From Diphasiastrum complanatum (Eukaryota > Streptophyta > Lycopodiopsida > Lycopodiales > Lycopodiaceae): 62,000 nt of DNA. The stretch covers positions 13,477,838 through 13,539,837 of the forward strand of contig CM055102.1 of the NCBI GenBank assembly GCA_029204225.1, given 5' to 3'. Shown one piece after another: positions 44,620 to 57,200 of this stretch; within the stretch, counting starts at the first letter, position 1; each line of letters begins with the position of its first letter. The notes beneath the pieces are model-generated. The model did no database searches. It was not told the DNA's origin and saw only the letters and a program-made list of their open reading frames with translations. Both the position numbers and the translations under genes were made by a program.

Positions 44620-44664
<45 letters not shown>
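44558..44664 (+). repeat. Compound microsatellite (CT)n(CA)n
   Basis: CT run (44558-44609), then CACGCACACG and a CA run to 44664. It lies about 105 bases after a similar tract at 44383-44452. Confidence 0.95.
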
Positions 44665-44666
<2 letters not shown>

Positions 44667-45309
44667 CCCATTCATTTTTTTTTGCTGATAACATAGATTT
44701 CCGTTCAAGTCGTTGATCTTGTTAATTAGGTTTTTCATCTTGACCATTGATATAGATCCTCTAGCCTTTCTTATCCTTCCTTAAATGTCATAACATCTTT
44801 CAACACTTCATTGGCAATGATATGGTTACTTTACATTATAATCTCAAGAAAGACCATTCTAATTGCTCTACAACTCAATCTTTACATTCTAAAATTATCA
44901 ACAAAAAACAATGTAGCAAACTATAGGCTTTTGTTTTTAAACTTATCATCCACTCCCCTAGCACCTAGTTGCAAAAGGCCTTGTTTAATTCTATACCCTA
45001 TCCCCGTTTTCATGACATGTGAGGAATTTTTTTTTCACACGTCTCATCACTATAGAATGGATATTTAGGATGTCATCTTTGACTTGATAGGCTTTCTTCC
45101 TCTTCCAATTCTCTTTGTTGAAGATGGTATTTGTAGCCTATTTCAATCCTGTGCAAGGCCTAGTTAGAGAGGAATCAAATGACGTTTAGTAACTCGTGGA
45201 GTACAAGTTGTAAAGCTACATTAATTTTCTAGAAATACTTTTTGGCTTTGCTATTAGGGCATTATGATTGTGGTAGCTCCACTTTTAATTTGCCTTGTGG
45301 CTACTTAGT

Positions 45310-45353
45310 GTGTTACCCTTAACAAAAATTAGTTTTTGGGGCCTATTATCTTC
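45310..45353. repeat. Left arm of a long-range inverted repeat
   Basis: GTGTTACCCTTAACAAAAAT and the following bases through TTTTTGGGGCCTATTATCTTC match the reverse complement of 51250-51292 with a single one-base gap over 43 bases. Weaker similarity extends outward on both sides. The arms bracket the Copia remnant at 48-50.1 kb. Confidence 0.75.
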
Positions 45354-47989
45354 TTGGTTCAATTTTTTGAGAATTACCTAGGAATACTTGGCAAGTAGCT
45401 TGATAGATCCACTATTGTGGTATCCAATGGATCAAATGATATGGGGTTAGACTTAAAAATCATCTAGTTATTGTCTATAAAATATCTCCCTTAGTGTTTA
45501 GTAATGGTTATATGGATAACATAGCTAAGAAACCGAGGAAATATAGCTTATAGTGCTAGTGTAGTTCTTGTAGCATAATGAAAATGTCAAAAAAATATTC
45601 ATGTGATTATATATATAGTCATGATAGAGCCACACAGAACTTGAAAGCTCCAAATGCTATGAATTGATGCAAAAAATGATTATAACATTTAAGTAGCAAA
45701 CACTAATCTAGATATATTAGATGGTTTTAGGGGTACTAGTTTGATTAAACTCTTTTTTGAATCCTCCTTTAACTCTTTGTAGTTTATGATGTTTTTTCCC
45801 CCTTTCTAATACAAGTATTTGTCCACATTCAATATATAAGAAATATTCAGACCAATTGAAATGCATACATTGGCAAGCATCCTCAATATCAAATCAAATT
45901 TTGCACAAAACATTAAGAGATTGAAATGATACTTTCATCCAATCATTACTTTATCAAGGCAATCATCTGAGAAAAAAGAAACTCATATAAGTATTTGAGA
46001 TAAAATTGTCCTACTCAAATGTCCTCAAATGCAACATTGACGTGTGGTAAATGTAGCAAGTATCTCATAATAGAGCTGTGGACATGGAAATGGAATGTTT
46101 GAGGTACACTCACTGTAATCTCCTTCCTTTGCTCAAAACATCCTCTTTTATCTATTAGTGTTAATAGAAGTTTAGCTTTTCAATTAGTAAACCTTTGCTT
46201 AAACATTCTTTGTTCCTTCTATTGTAAGTGTGGTCTTGTGGCTAATGTAGTATATGCCTTATTCTTTTATTTGTTCTGTAATCACTTCCAAAAATTACAT
46301 TGCCCAAGGTTTTTTAAAAAACTCACTTTTCAATTGTAAAAAAACTTCCACTAGTCATTGTTGAGAGCTCAAAACTTGATTATCCTTTTCAATCATGTGA
46401 GTAGTAGGCACATCCCTTGAATTGGCTAGAAGCTTAGCATAAGGTTCTTTTGAAAACTCTGTAGCTGAATCCACCATGTAATGTCTTATATGTAGAAACA
46501 TGACATGTGTTTTATCATTTTCCTTCTTGGTCTGTGAAGCCACCTAAAGAAATAGTACAATGGGCTTGATGTAAATAAAAGGTTAATCATAAAGCAAATG
46601 GCATGATTGAACCATGCAAAATGAAATTTATTCTTGCATTTCATGGTACCACATCTACACTTGAAGAAGGGACATCTTCGATCCCAAAATATAGTAGCAT
46701 GTTGAAGCACTCAAATGTAATGAATATCAAAGCCCCAATGGATTGTAGCAAAAGATTGCTCATAATTGCATCAAGAATGTAAATTTTTTCATTCTAATCA
46801 CAATGTCAACGAAGACTAGAGCTCAAAATCCATGACACCACTCAAGGTATGTCCTATGATCTAATCAGCCTCATATGTGCTCAAGTATGCTAAAATGGTC
46901 CATAATTCTATTGTGAAGGGAGAAAAATGTATGCAATTGAAAAAATCTAAATTTTGTACTAGAGTTTAGTGGCCTTTGCTTCAATCATTCTACTTGGAAT
47001 TACCAAGGGAACTTGGCATCTATGTTATAAACAGTAGTGAATGTTGGAAATACTACCAATCCCAAAAACTTTTTAGGAGAACTCAAGTTGCATGGTTAAG
47101 TGACCATTGAGTTCGTCAATAAAACCCAACGAGTGATTTATGTGATGGCCATGTCAAGGTTAGAAAAGACAATGATCTCTTTATTTTTAACATTCTAGAG
47201 TCTTTGACCAGGACATATTTCTCGCCTTTCAAGTGCTCCCAGAAGTTAAAAATAGGAAAAAGCTAAGGGCATTCTTGATGTGAAAGTGAACTTTATGCTT
47301 TTTCTTAATTAGTACACAAATTTTGTGACCGACTATATTGAATCTCACATATACGCATGTGGACTTGCTTTGTTTATTACAGTTGAATAAAAAACATTGC
47401 CGGAGTCTAATCCAAGCTTCGACAAAATTTTTGAACAAACATCACATGTTAAATTCGCACAAGTTATAAAAGACAAGTAGTAAGCGACTTAAATTCAATC
47501 TGTGGTTGAAAAGAAAATGCAGATTAGGATAAGATATATGTAATTAATGCTAGGAAATTTAGTTTCTTTAAAGGAATGTGGAATACTAATTCGTAATTGG
47601 ATTCCCAATCCATTAATCACAATAGTAATTTGATAAACATGGTACACGGGGAAAGAAAAGCGTGTTGGTAGGGATGGATAAGAGTCATGGTCTAGAAAAC
47701 TAATTTGCTATTGCAAGGTCTGAACTACCAACGTTGCAATGTCTCTAGAGCAGTTCAAAACCTTGTTCATGACTTACCTGGTGTTCGGAGCGCATATGCA
47801 TGTAATGTGTTCGCAAAAACATAGGTGCTTTGTAGCTTGTTGGCATAACATATCGCACACAAGAAGATGTCAAATTTGATGTTGACATATGTATAATCAA
47901 GAGTGAGGATGACGTGATATCTAGAGGATCTAGATTTTGTAGACTCTACAAACTAGATTCTAGTGAGAGTGCTAACATTTGTGATGTTG

Positions 47990-50110
47990 CCAACAAGGAC
48001 ACGATCTTTCAAGAAGATTTGTGCATAAGAGATTTGGCCATCCCAATTTCAAAGCCATGACATTCATGGTCAAAGATGGGAAAGCTATTGGACTACCAAA
48101 GACTATTTCAAATGAGCTTCTACCTTGTGAAGCTTGTGCTGTTGTTAAGTCCCATAAGAGGCCTTTTCCAAGATCCAACATCAAGTCTCAACTTCCTGTT
48201 GATCTAGTGCACTCAGATGTACACTTTGCATCTTCCAAGAGCAAAGGAGGAGCTACATGCTTTGTCACCTTTATAGATGATTATACAAGATTTTGTTGGC
48301 TGTATCTCTTATCTTCCAAGTCTATGGTGTTTCTCAAATTCAAAGCTTTCGATGAAAAACAATTCTCTTGTAGTTTAAAAAGCTTTGAGATGTGATGGTG
48401 GTGGAGAGTATGTCTCCAACATTTAATGAGTATTGTGAGCAACATGGAGTTAGAAGAGAGTTCACTTGTGCTTATTTTCCCCAACAAAATGGGGTGGCTA
48501 AAAGAAAAAATAGAACACTTTGTGAATGTGCAAAAGCTCTTAGAATAGAGGCATCTCTTCCAAAAGATTTTTTTGGGAGAAGCAATTTCTTGTGCAAACT
48601 ATCTTTGTAATAGATTTCTAAATCTTTCCCTAGAAGGAAAAACACCATATGAGATGATGTATAAGGAGAAGCCTAAGATATATCACCTTAGGGTCTTTGG
48701 TTGTGTGTGCTTTCTTCATGTACCTTTAGAAACTAGGAAGAAAGATGATCCTAGTTCAATCAAAGGAGTGTTTGTTGGATAATCATCAATGAAGAAAACA
48801 TATAAAGCTTTCATTCCCTCTACTAACAAGGTTGTTGTAAGTCGAGATGTGATTTTCCATGAAGATCAAAATATCAACTTAGATGGGGTCAAGATCAAGC
48901 CAATCTATGGAGGATCTTCTATTATCAATCTTGATACCAATCAAGATGTGGAGGGGTTGAGGCTTGAGGAGGAGCATCTTCAAGCAATTACACCAAGAAG
49001 ATCTATGAGAGAGAGATCCAAACCAAGGAGGCTCACATATGTGGAGAAAGGCAAGCATGGCACCTCATATCATGGATTTTTCATCTCTCGTGATGAGCCA
49101 AGCAATGTCCAAGAGATGCACTCCATTCAAAGGAGTGGTATGAAGCATGTCAAAGGAGTATAAAGCCTTGATTTCTAATCATAATTGGGAGCTCGTGGAT
49201 CCACCCATCAACAAGCATGTTATTGGATGCATATGGGTGTCTAGAGTGAAGTACAACAATGATGGATCTATCAACAAGTTCAAAACAAGACTATGTGCCA
49301 AGGATATGCTCAAGTCTTGATTATGAAGACACTTTGGCCAAGATGGTCACTATTAGAATTACCATCTCTATTGCATGCTATTTCAAGTGGAGGATGTTCC
49401 AACTTGATGTCTCTAATGCCTTCCTCAATGGCTACTTTGAGGAAGAGATCTATATGGAGCAACCCGAGGGCTTTATCAAAGATGGTGATGAATCCAAAGT
49501 ATGTCTCTTATTCAAGAGTGGGCTCAAGCAAGCCCTAGGTTCTTGGTATGCAAGACTCAATTCATATCTCTTACCACTTGGATTCAATCTAAGTGCCTAT
49601 GATACATTTTTGTTTATAAAGTTTGTAAATAGAAATCTTGTTGTTCTCTCATCATATATGTAGATGTATCATCTCGTGTGGAAATTGCATGAAGCTTGTT
49701 GATGAGACAAAAAATGCTTTAGGTAGTGAATTCAAAATTCAAGATCTAGGTGAGCTTCACTACATCTTAGTCCTAGAAGTAGATCTTTTTCAAGATCATG
49801 CATTTATTAGTCAATCTAGATATGCTCTCTCTATGCTTAAGAAATTTCATACAAAAAATTGTAAGAGCATTGATACTCCCATGGAGCATGTTGTAAAAGA
49901 TTCTTGCAAAGGGGATGAAAGATCCTTTGAAGACATCACCCTTATTGGCTCCCTTATATGGTTGACAATTACTAGGCCCGATTTGAGCTTTAGTGTGCAT
50001 AAATTGAGTCAAAGGTTTGTCATTGGAAATTGTAAGAGGTGGCATGTAGGAGGTCCAATCATAGTAAGAGGTGGTGTTTTAGAGGTCCAATCATTTTGCT
50101 TCATTTCCAC
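47990..50110 (+). pseudogene. Ty1/Copia retrotransposon, integrase to RNase H start, decayed
   Basis: 48021-48395: integrase entry with HKRFGHPNFKAM, CEACAVVKSHKRPFPRS, VDLVHSDVHFASSKSKGG and FIDDYTRFCWLY (catalytic Asp). 48392-48610: EYCEQHGVRREFTCAYFPQQ and NGVAKRKNRTLCE (second Asp/Glu region). 48573-49163: GKTPYEMMYKEKP, LRVFGCVCFLHVP and a linker. Reverse transcriptase from about 49165: ELVDPPINKHVIGCIWVSRV, MFQLDVSNAFLNGYFEEEIY, GLKQALGSWYARLNSYLLPL, then 49670-50030 with FKIQDLGELHYILVLEVDLF and RPDLSFSVHKLSQRF. At least five frameshifts or stops. Gag, the RNase H core and LTRs are not found. Confidence 0.9.
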
Positions 50111-50135
50111 ACTCTTGGATTTCGAGCTACTATGA

Positions 50136-52490
50136 GTGTGAGTGAGGGTGAGTCCATAGTTAGTTTTTTGTAGCATGATCTTGATGTAGCAAGCTCAAAC
50201 ACTTAGGATTTGTCTTGCATTCTATATAGCATTCTCTCTTTATCCGAGAGCAAGCCAAATCTATACTTAGTTTTTTTTACATAAAAGTGTCTTTTCATTA
50301 TGTGTGATGAATGGTGTATGATAGATGCATGTGTAGAGTGCTTTTGCCTTAGATTTTTGAGCTAGTATGCTTGTACATCAATATAGATTGATCGATGTGC
50401 AATCACACACATCTTAGGAGATCATTCACATTGTTTGAGAAGTCCTTACATGTGTGAAAAGTACACAATTTTGGATAGTTTTTTAACCTTGGGTTGAAAG
50501 GAGAAAAAACATTTGACATATGTTGTAGATTACAAATGCCAAACCAGCAAGATAGAGACAGATATGGCAAGTTGCCCTCTTGTCTTACATGAGATACAAC
50601 ATCGAGTTATTTCCACGTGAGTTGTTTCAATTTTTTTTAACATTGATCAAAGCTTATTTAACATCTGAATTTTTGGCCTTCAAATTGTAGTCCTTCCACT
50701 ATGATTTCACTAAGAATGTCCTTAGTCTCAAATTTGACAATTGTCATATGGATGGGATAACTTTGCTTCTCTAAATATGGTGTTACTTTTAACTACTTTT
50801 GAGTTCATAGAAGTCAATACTTTTGAATATTCATACATACTTTAGTAGGTACACATTTCAATGGCATGTTTATCCTTTTAGTCTCACATAATGTGTGTGT
50901 TTCATTGACATGCTTGAGAACGTTCTATTATAGCACAGTCATATTTCGATGTGACAAAGTGAAATCTTAATTTGATCAAGTACTATTTCGCATAAAAAAA
51001 CTTGTTGAATTAGGAGATTAGATCTTGATATGAAAAGTTTTTGGCGAGCTGATCATTTTTACAACCTAGTGTGCAATCAAAATAGCCCGACTTGAAAGAA
51101 GAGGAGCTTGAATCAAATTATAAGCCAGTTGAGTTAACAAGAAAACATCCCGATGGAAGAAAAAAATGGTATTATAGATAGTGAAAACTTTCCTTTTGTG
51201 TTGCATTCAAATAACTTGTGAAAAATACAATAATAATAAATTGAAAAAGGAAGATAATAGGCCCCAAAAACTAATTTTTGTAAGGGTAACACATGATGTC
51301 CATATACTCTACCAATACTCAATTCTAACTACAATCATCATCCCTTATCTAGTCGCTAAAATTAGTTAAAATTTAAAGCCAGGTACATTTGGCTTTACTA
51401 TAATTAATATCAAACTCAATATTAACTAATATTAACTCAATATGAACTTTTCTTTGTAATGCCATAAAAATATATTATGAATATTAGCAAAAGATTTAAG
51501 TAAACAAACAAGATATTGGTTAAGTTTTAAGGTAGACTGTCTATTTGTGAACAATAAGTTTCGGTGATATAAAAAGGAGCACCCATACTTCTTTGTATGG
51601 CTTTTGTTCTATCTTGTTTTCAATGTCTTTGATATGGTCTAGGAATAAAGAACTTTTGTGCACTTCTTGCCCAACTACTACTTTGACAATTCTAAATATT
51701 GTGGTATAAAGTTTTCTACTTATTTCAAAAAAATTATTCTCCTGGGAGGTTTGGAAAATTCAAACACAAGGTGGCGTTTGTGGGCATTGGATCTTCGCTT
51801 CGACAATCACATTGGAGCACGTGTGTAGCACATTTGTGATCTCATTGTCATGTGTGAGGGAGGGGTTGCCATTATGTTGCATCATAACTCTACGATGGTC
51901 AACATTTTCAAAAGTCTTCTTTATGTTGTTTATGCCAAAGTATTGTAATTTGGGCAGATGATCTTTATTAATGTTGTTTAATCAAGTATCTTGCTACATT
52001 TGAAGACTCTTTGAAGTATTGTTATAAATAGCAAGTATACTTGGAGAGTTTATGTTCAGTAAATGTTGATAGTTTACTTTTGGGCTTTTGAAAACATACA
52101 AAATTATGTGTCTTTGTTGTTAGTCTAATACAAGATAAAAAAGAAATATAATCACAAATTAAAGAGGTAGTACATTATGATTGAGGGGCTACGGACATAT
52201 CGAACTTCTATAGCAAGTATTACCACAAAGATGTTATATTAGTGTTATAATGATCTTTTTGGATGGTCTATCATGTGACCCTTACAAGGCATAAGCCTCA
52301 AATTCGTGTGAGCAAGGGATGTGTACAAAAACATTTCAAAAATGTTTGAAACCATTGCAACAATTACAACATTCATGTCTTCTTAACTTCTAGTAAGCCA
52401 CAAAAACTCACAAGATTGTCATTAAGAAAATGGAGGTTTCATATATGTAAAAGCTGAAACTTGGACATGCAATTATTTTGAAAGTGATAG

Positions 52491-52532
<42 letters not shown>

Positions 52533-54220
52533 CTTACCACTACTTTCGCATTCTCTCATCCATTTTTGAGGCTCTAGTTTCATTTTTGTGTTTCTCATCA
52601 CTCGCATGTGCTTCTCTTCTTCGAACAATTTTCATGAAGATGTCAAATTTGTTCATCGACAAATGCAAAGCCCATATGTTGTTTTCTAAAGGATAACTGA
52701 CCAAAACCTACAGTCAACATACATTAGGGTCTTGAGAACAAACCGTAATAGATAACGTGGCACCCTCAATGTGCAAAATCACATTCTCTCCATTACAAGG
52801 TACACTCGCTTACTTTTCCCCCATTCTTCTCCTTCAGTTCAGCTTAGAAAATATAATTTCGCAAAGCTTTTCAAAAATTGTATTATCTTAACTATCTAAA
52901 ATGTCATTGTTGTCAAATTCTTGCCTGGTAACCAGCAGATTACCTGATTTCAGAGTTTATTTATTTTTGGACCCTGTATGTTGTCATGGATGAATCAACA
53001 TCCAAAATACACATTTTCTCCATTATTACCCACATCCCCTGGTCGTTCATACAAAGAAAGGTCGAATTTCCATGAGCTTGAAACTCAAAGGTTCTGAACA
53101 AAGAAAGGTCAAATGTCCATGGGTTTGAAACTATAACATTTTGAACAAATTTGAGTCAACAAATGAACACCAATTTGCGTTACACCGCCAAATATTCTTA
53201 CTACATTTCAGCTTGCAGTAGTAAAGGAGGCTTTTTTCAAGCATTTCACCAACTCATGTGTATTTGGCTCCTACGACTTTTCAGATGTTGCTTTGACCAT
53301 GCAGCAATCATCTATCTCCTTGCGCTGTGTTGTAATTCAACAAGCCATTCACCCAAAAGTGAAAATCTAGGGTTTGGACACTGCTCACAAAGGGAAAGCC
53401 GCATTCAGCAATAAATACTTAGTTGTAACACACATAAGGTCAAATCCTTGAAAAGTGCATGAGCTTACCACCCTTTTTTCTTATGAGAACAAAAAAAGCA
53501 ATTAAAGACCTTAGAAGGAGCAAATGCTATAATTGACTGCAGGGGATCTATAGGTTCAGCATAGTACATCAAGACCTAAGGTATTCACCTTCAAATATAT
53601 CCACCCATGAGTGGGCAGGGATGGGTTTGGGTGGACAAGCCCAACCCAATCAATCTCCACCACCTCACTATGCAAGGGCTGATTATTCACCTTTAAGCAC
53701 TGCCAGCTACATTGTATCCACTTGGTATCAGCAACATCAACACATCTTTTATGCAAGGAGTCGTTATCATACAGTAGATATGGTTTTAGAAACCACACAT
53801 TGCTCACCATTCTTATGAATATCTTAATGGAAAGGAATCATAGGCATCTTCTGCAAATGTTAAAAGTTAAAATGTTTTCTTTTATCATTGTATACCAATT
53901 GTGGGACTTGAAAAGCAAAGCATAGCTTCATGCTAATTCTGATATTCAACCAAGAGACATGAATCTCTGACAATTTGAGGTCAAGCAATCAAGCTTAGGA
54001 TTTATTCACCCTTCAGTAAGCTAGCAAAAACTTGGAACTTATCTACAGCATGTTGAACAAATCTACACTCTAAACAAAAGAATAGTCAGAAAACACTTCC
54101 TAGGTTGCTCAAGTAGCCATTCCTGAATCAGGAATTGAGAACCTTGGAGCATGGAAATAGTATGAAAGAAAAACTCTTAGTCAAACTTCAGTCAGCTGTG
54201 ATTAATATTGGTCTTGACAA
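50136..54220. other. Intergenic sequence downstream of the kinase
   Basis: No recognised gene. It contains the right arm (51250-51292) of the inverted repeat that starts at 45310, a CT microsatellite (about 52494-52527) and a 47-bp tandem duplication (about 53051-53145, with ACAAAGAAAGGTC starting each unit). The kinase 3' end and its polyadenylation signal should lie just below 54220. Confidence 0.45.
51250..51292. repeat. Right arm of a long-range inverted repeat
   Basis: Reverse-complement partner of 45310-45353, about 5.9 kb away. Confidence 0.75.
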
Positions 54221-57200
54221 TTATATTCCTCGATACTTGGAAAAGCATAGACACCCATGAGGTTGAGCATCCATAGGTATCATCCCTCCCCCTTTGTTTG
54301 TGTCAATACTTTCCAGCATTTGCACCACCTCATTCATGTTTGGCCTCTTGTCAGGGTTAGCATCCCAGCACTTTTTCATGACACTGGCCAAAGAACTTGG
54401 ACAGCAGCGTGGAATATCAGGCCGTAAATTCTGAAAAGAAAATGTACACGATTAATGAACGTTTTGGCCAGCAAGACCATAACTGGTTTGAAGAGAATTG
54501 AAAGCATTTAATGATGACCTAAAGCTTTCTTGACAAGATGCAATACCGAATTTGTTATAGTTCTAGAAGCACGATAGCAATATCTGTTGAATTTGGGCAA
54601 CTATGCATGCATTTAAAAAGCCAACCAGTGGCAGTAAAGATAACAAAGGCATCCCATCTTGTGACAATTTTATCAAAGATTAGCTTACTTGGTGAACAAC
54701 AGCTGATGTCATCTCCGCAAATGTGAGATCTGGGTAGGGCATGTCACAGCAATAAATTTCCCAAAGACAGATGCCAAAGCTGTAGACATCACATTTACGG
54801 TTATATGGCTTTCCGTCCAGGACCTGAAAATGGGAGGGATAAGTTTGTAAGTATGCAACACCTAAGAAGTGATTTGGCGTGTAAGAGGCAAATGTGCTGA
54901 CATGATCTAGCTTGTCAACTTCAGCAAGTGAATCAAAACTGGATTCACACTTTTAAGTTATACATGATTGTCACAGGTGTTTAACAGGAGGCAGGAACAG
55001 GAATTGCTCCAATCATAGCTTTTGAAAGATACTCAAACAGAAACTTTGCTGAGCTATAATGCGCAGTTACAAAGGTTACATTGTCTAAATACACTATGAT
55101 ATGGAATGAAAAGACGTTCAAAGTCCCAAGCATTGAAATGAAAGTTTTCTAAACTGTCTTTAGCAAGAGAACATGATCATTTTAAGAATGTGCACCCAAG
55201 CATAGAAGAAGAGGCCAGATGTCTCATTAAGACACCGCAAACCAGTTACTTGAGATTTGAATGCTAACAGCCCCTATGAGGTTCATCAATTCTTCACATG
55301 GCTACAGTTACATCAAAAAATCACAATGGAAAAGGTAATCCAAACTGAAAGTTGATGATTTATCACAGATAGATAGCATCCTTGGAAACACAATTCGGGA
55401 AAGCAAAATCAAGGCCACAGATGGTGCATGTACTGCTCCATCCAAACAGGAGACCTGAGACTCAATTCTAAGAGAAGTTATGCATCCACTCCATCTGAGA
55501 AAAAACTTGAGTTCCTTTCAAACTAATTGGCAATGTTTATGGGATTGGACTTGTAGAGGCACAGAAATGAAGTCTTAATCATGATGTGCTTGATAAATCA
55601 TAAAATGATACAAGTTGCAACCATAAAATTGACATGTGAGGCACACACTTGAACAAAAACCTGAATCCGGGAGTAAGTAGTACCTCAGGTGCCATATAGC
55701 CCACTGTGCCTGTTTCACCAGTCATATCCCTTGGATTTTGTGCTTCAACACGCGCAACACCAAAATCTGCTATCTTCACTCTTCTTTTGGTGTCTAGGAG
55801 CATATTTTCTGATTTAACATCTCTATGCACTATCTTCATTGAATGCAAGTAGTCAAGCCTGTAGATGCGCAGTCATGTCATCAGTAATCAGACAACCTAA
55901 ATCTAGGATGAACAATAAGGCCCAAAGTGCCAGAAGTAGATCTATATAATTTTTTATTCTTACCCCTTGGAAAGATCAAGTGCTAGCTGAATCACCACCT
56001 TCAAAGTTAGCTTCTTTCGCATGTTGCGTATAAGAAAGTTTTTTAAGGTGCCCCCAGCAAGATACTCAACCACAACACAACAGACATTAGATGAGACCTG
56101 GACGAAGCCATCATTTCCTGCAACAGTAGAAGTTATCTGTAGATTGGAGCTCCCCATTGATGCACCTATAAACTGTTCCACATAGCCCCACGTAAGAATG
56201 TAATTCTGGTAATCTTAATCTTCTAGCAGTGTGCTTTCCAACAAAGAAGATAAAAACTGATGGACCACAAGAAAAAGCACTCCACACATGCATTGACAGC
56301 AATAGGGGTTCAGCAAAACTGAAGAAACTTTACAAAAAAAGACTGTGCAGCCTGTTCCTTTAATTTATGATGTAAATTAGCACTCTTAACAAGCTCAAAG
56401 AGGCTTTAACGTGAAGTTTTTGGTAAAGCTTATGAATCACCGCGTAATCGTAATTCCATAGGTTGGCTTAAAGATCAAATGGCAACATAGATTTGAGAAC
56501 AACTAAAAGAAGTCAGTTCAGGTCATGGGCATGAGATGCAGAACCCTGCAAGAACTACTCTTAAACTTTTTGTTTTTATACACACCTTCAGGAGGATAAG
56601 ATTGCATCTCTTCTTGATAATCTTCTAAGAGGGAGAATAAGCAAGCAAGAAAGGGCGACAAAATCAAGCTATCTCAAGTGCTAGACAACAGATTTAAACT
56701 ATCTAGAGTGTTAGGGGTCAATTCTATCGACAAGAGATCAAACTTGAGCAAAAATGAATGCACCTAAGGTAGGGACCCCTTGGCACGGACGCGGTCGCGG
56801 GCGCGTCTGGGGTGGGTGCACATTTAATTTTTTTTTTTGTGTTTTTTATTTTCAAAAAAAAAATGGACGCGCCCGAGCGCCGGACGCGGGCGCAGAATAT
56901 GGGCATCGAAATCAGGCTATCTTGAGATATCACAAAAAAGGAATCGAACTCGGGCTTTATCAAATTTGAGCTATATCAAATCTGAGATATCTGAAAGTCC
57001 TAGAAGAACAGACATCAAATTTGAGCTATCTGAAAGTCCTAAACTTGATAATCCTCAAATAATTAGAATGATCTAGAAGGTAGGAAGGCTCAATGGGCTA
57101 AGCTAATGCAAGAATTTGAGTTTGAAGTTCGGTATGCAAGAATTTAAGTTTGAAGGTGCAGATGCTTTGAGCCATATTTGTGAAGTAAACGGACGTTCTT

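Larger units (their letters stand above)
42519..47985. other. Intergenic sequence downstream of PheRS-alpha
   Basis: No recognised gene. It holds a poly-G run (about 43021-43031), two compound microsatellites (44383-44452 and 44558-44664) and one arm of a long-range inverted repeat (45310-45353). Short open frames elsewhere resemble no family I know. No clear AATAAA lies directly after the PheRS stop codon. Confidence 0.45.
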
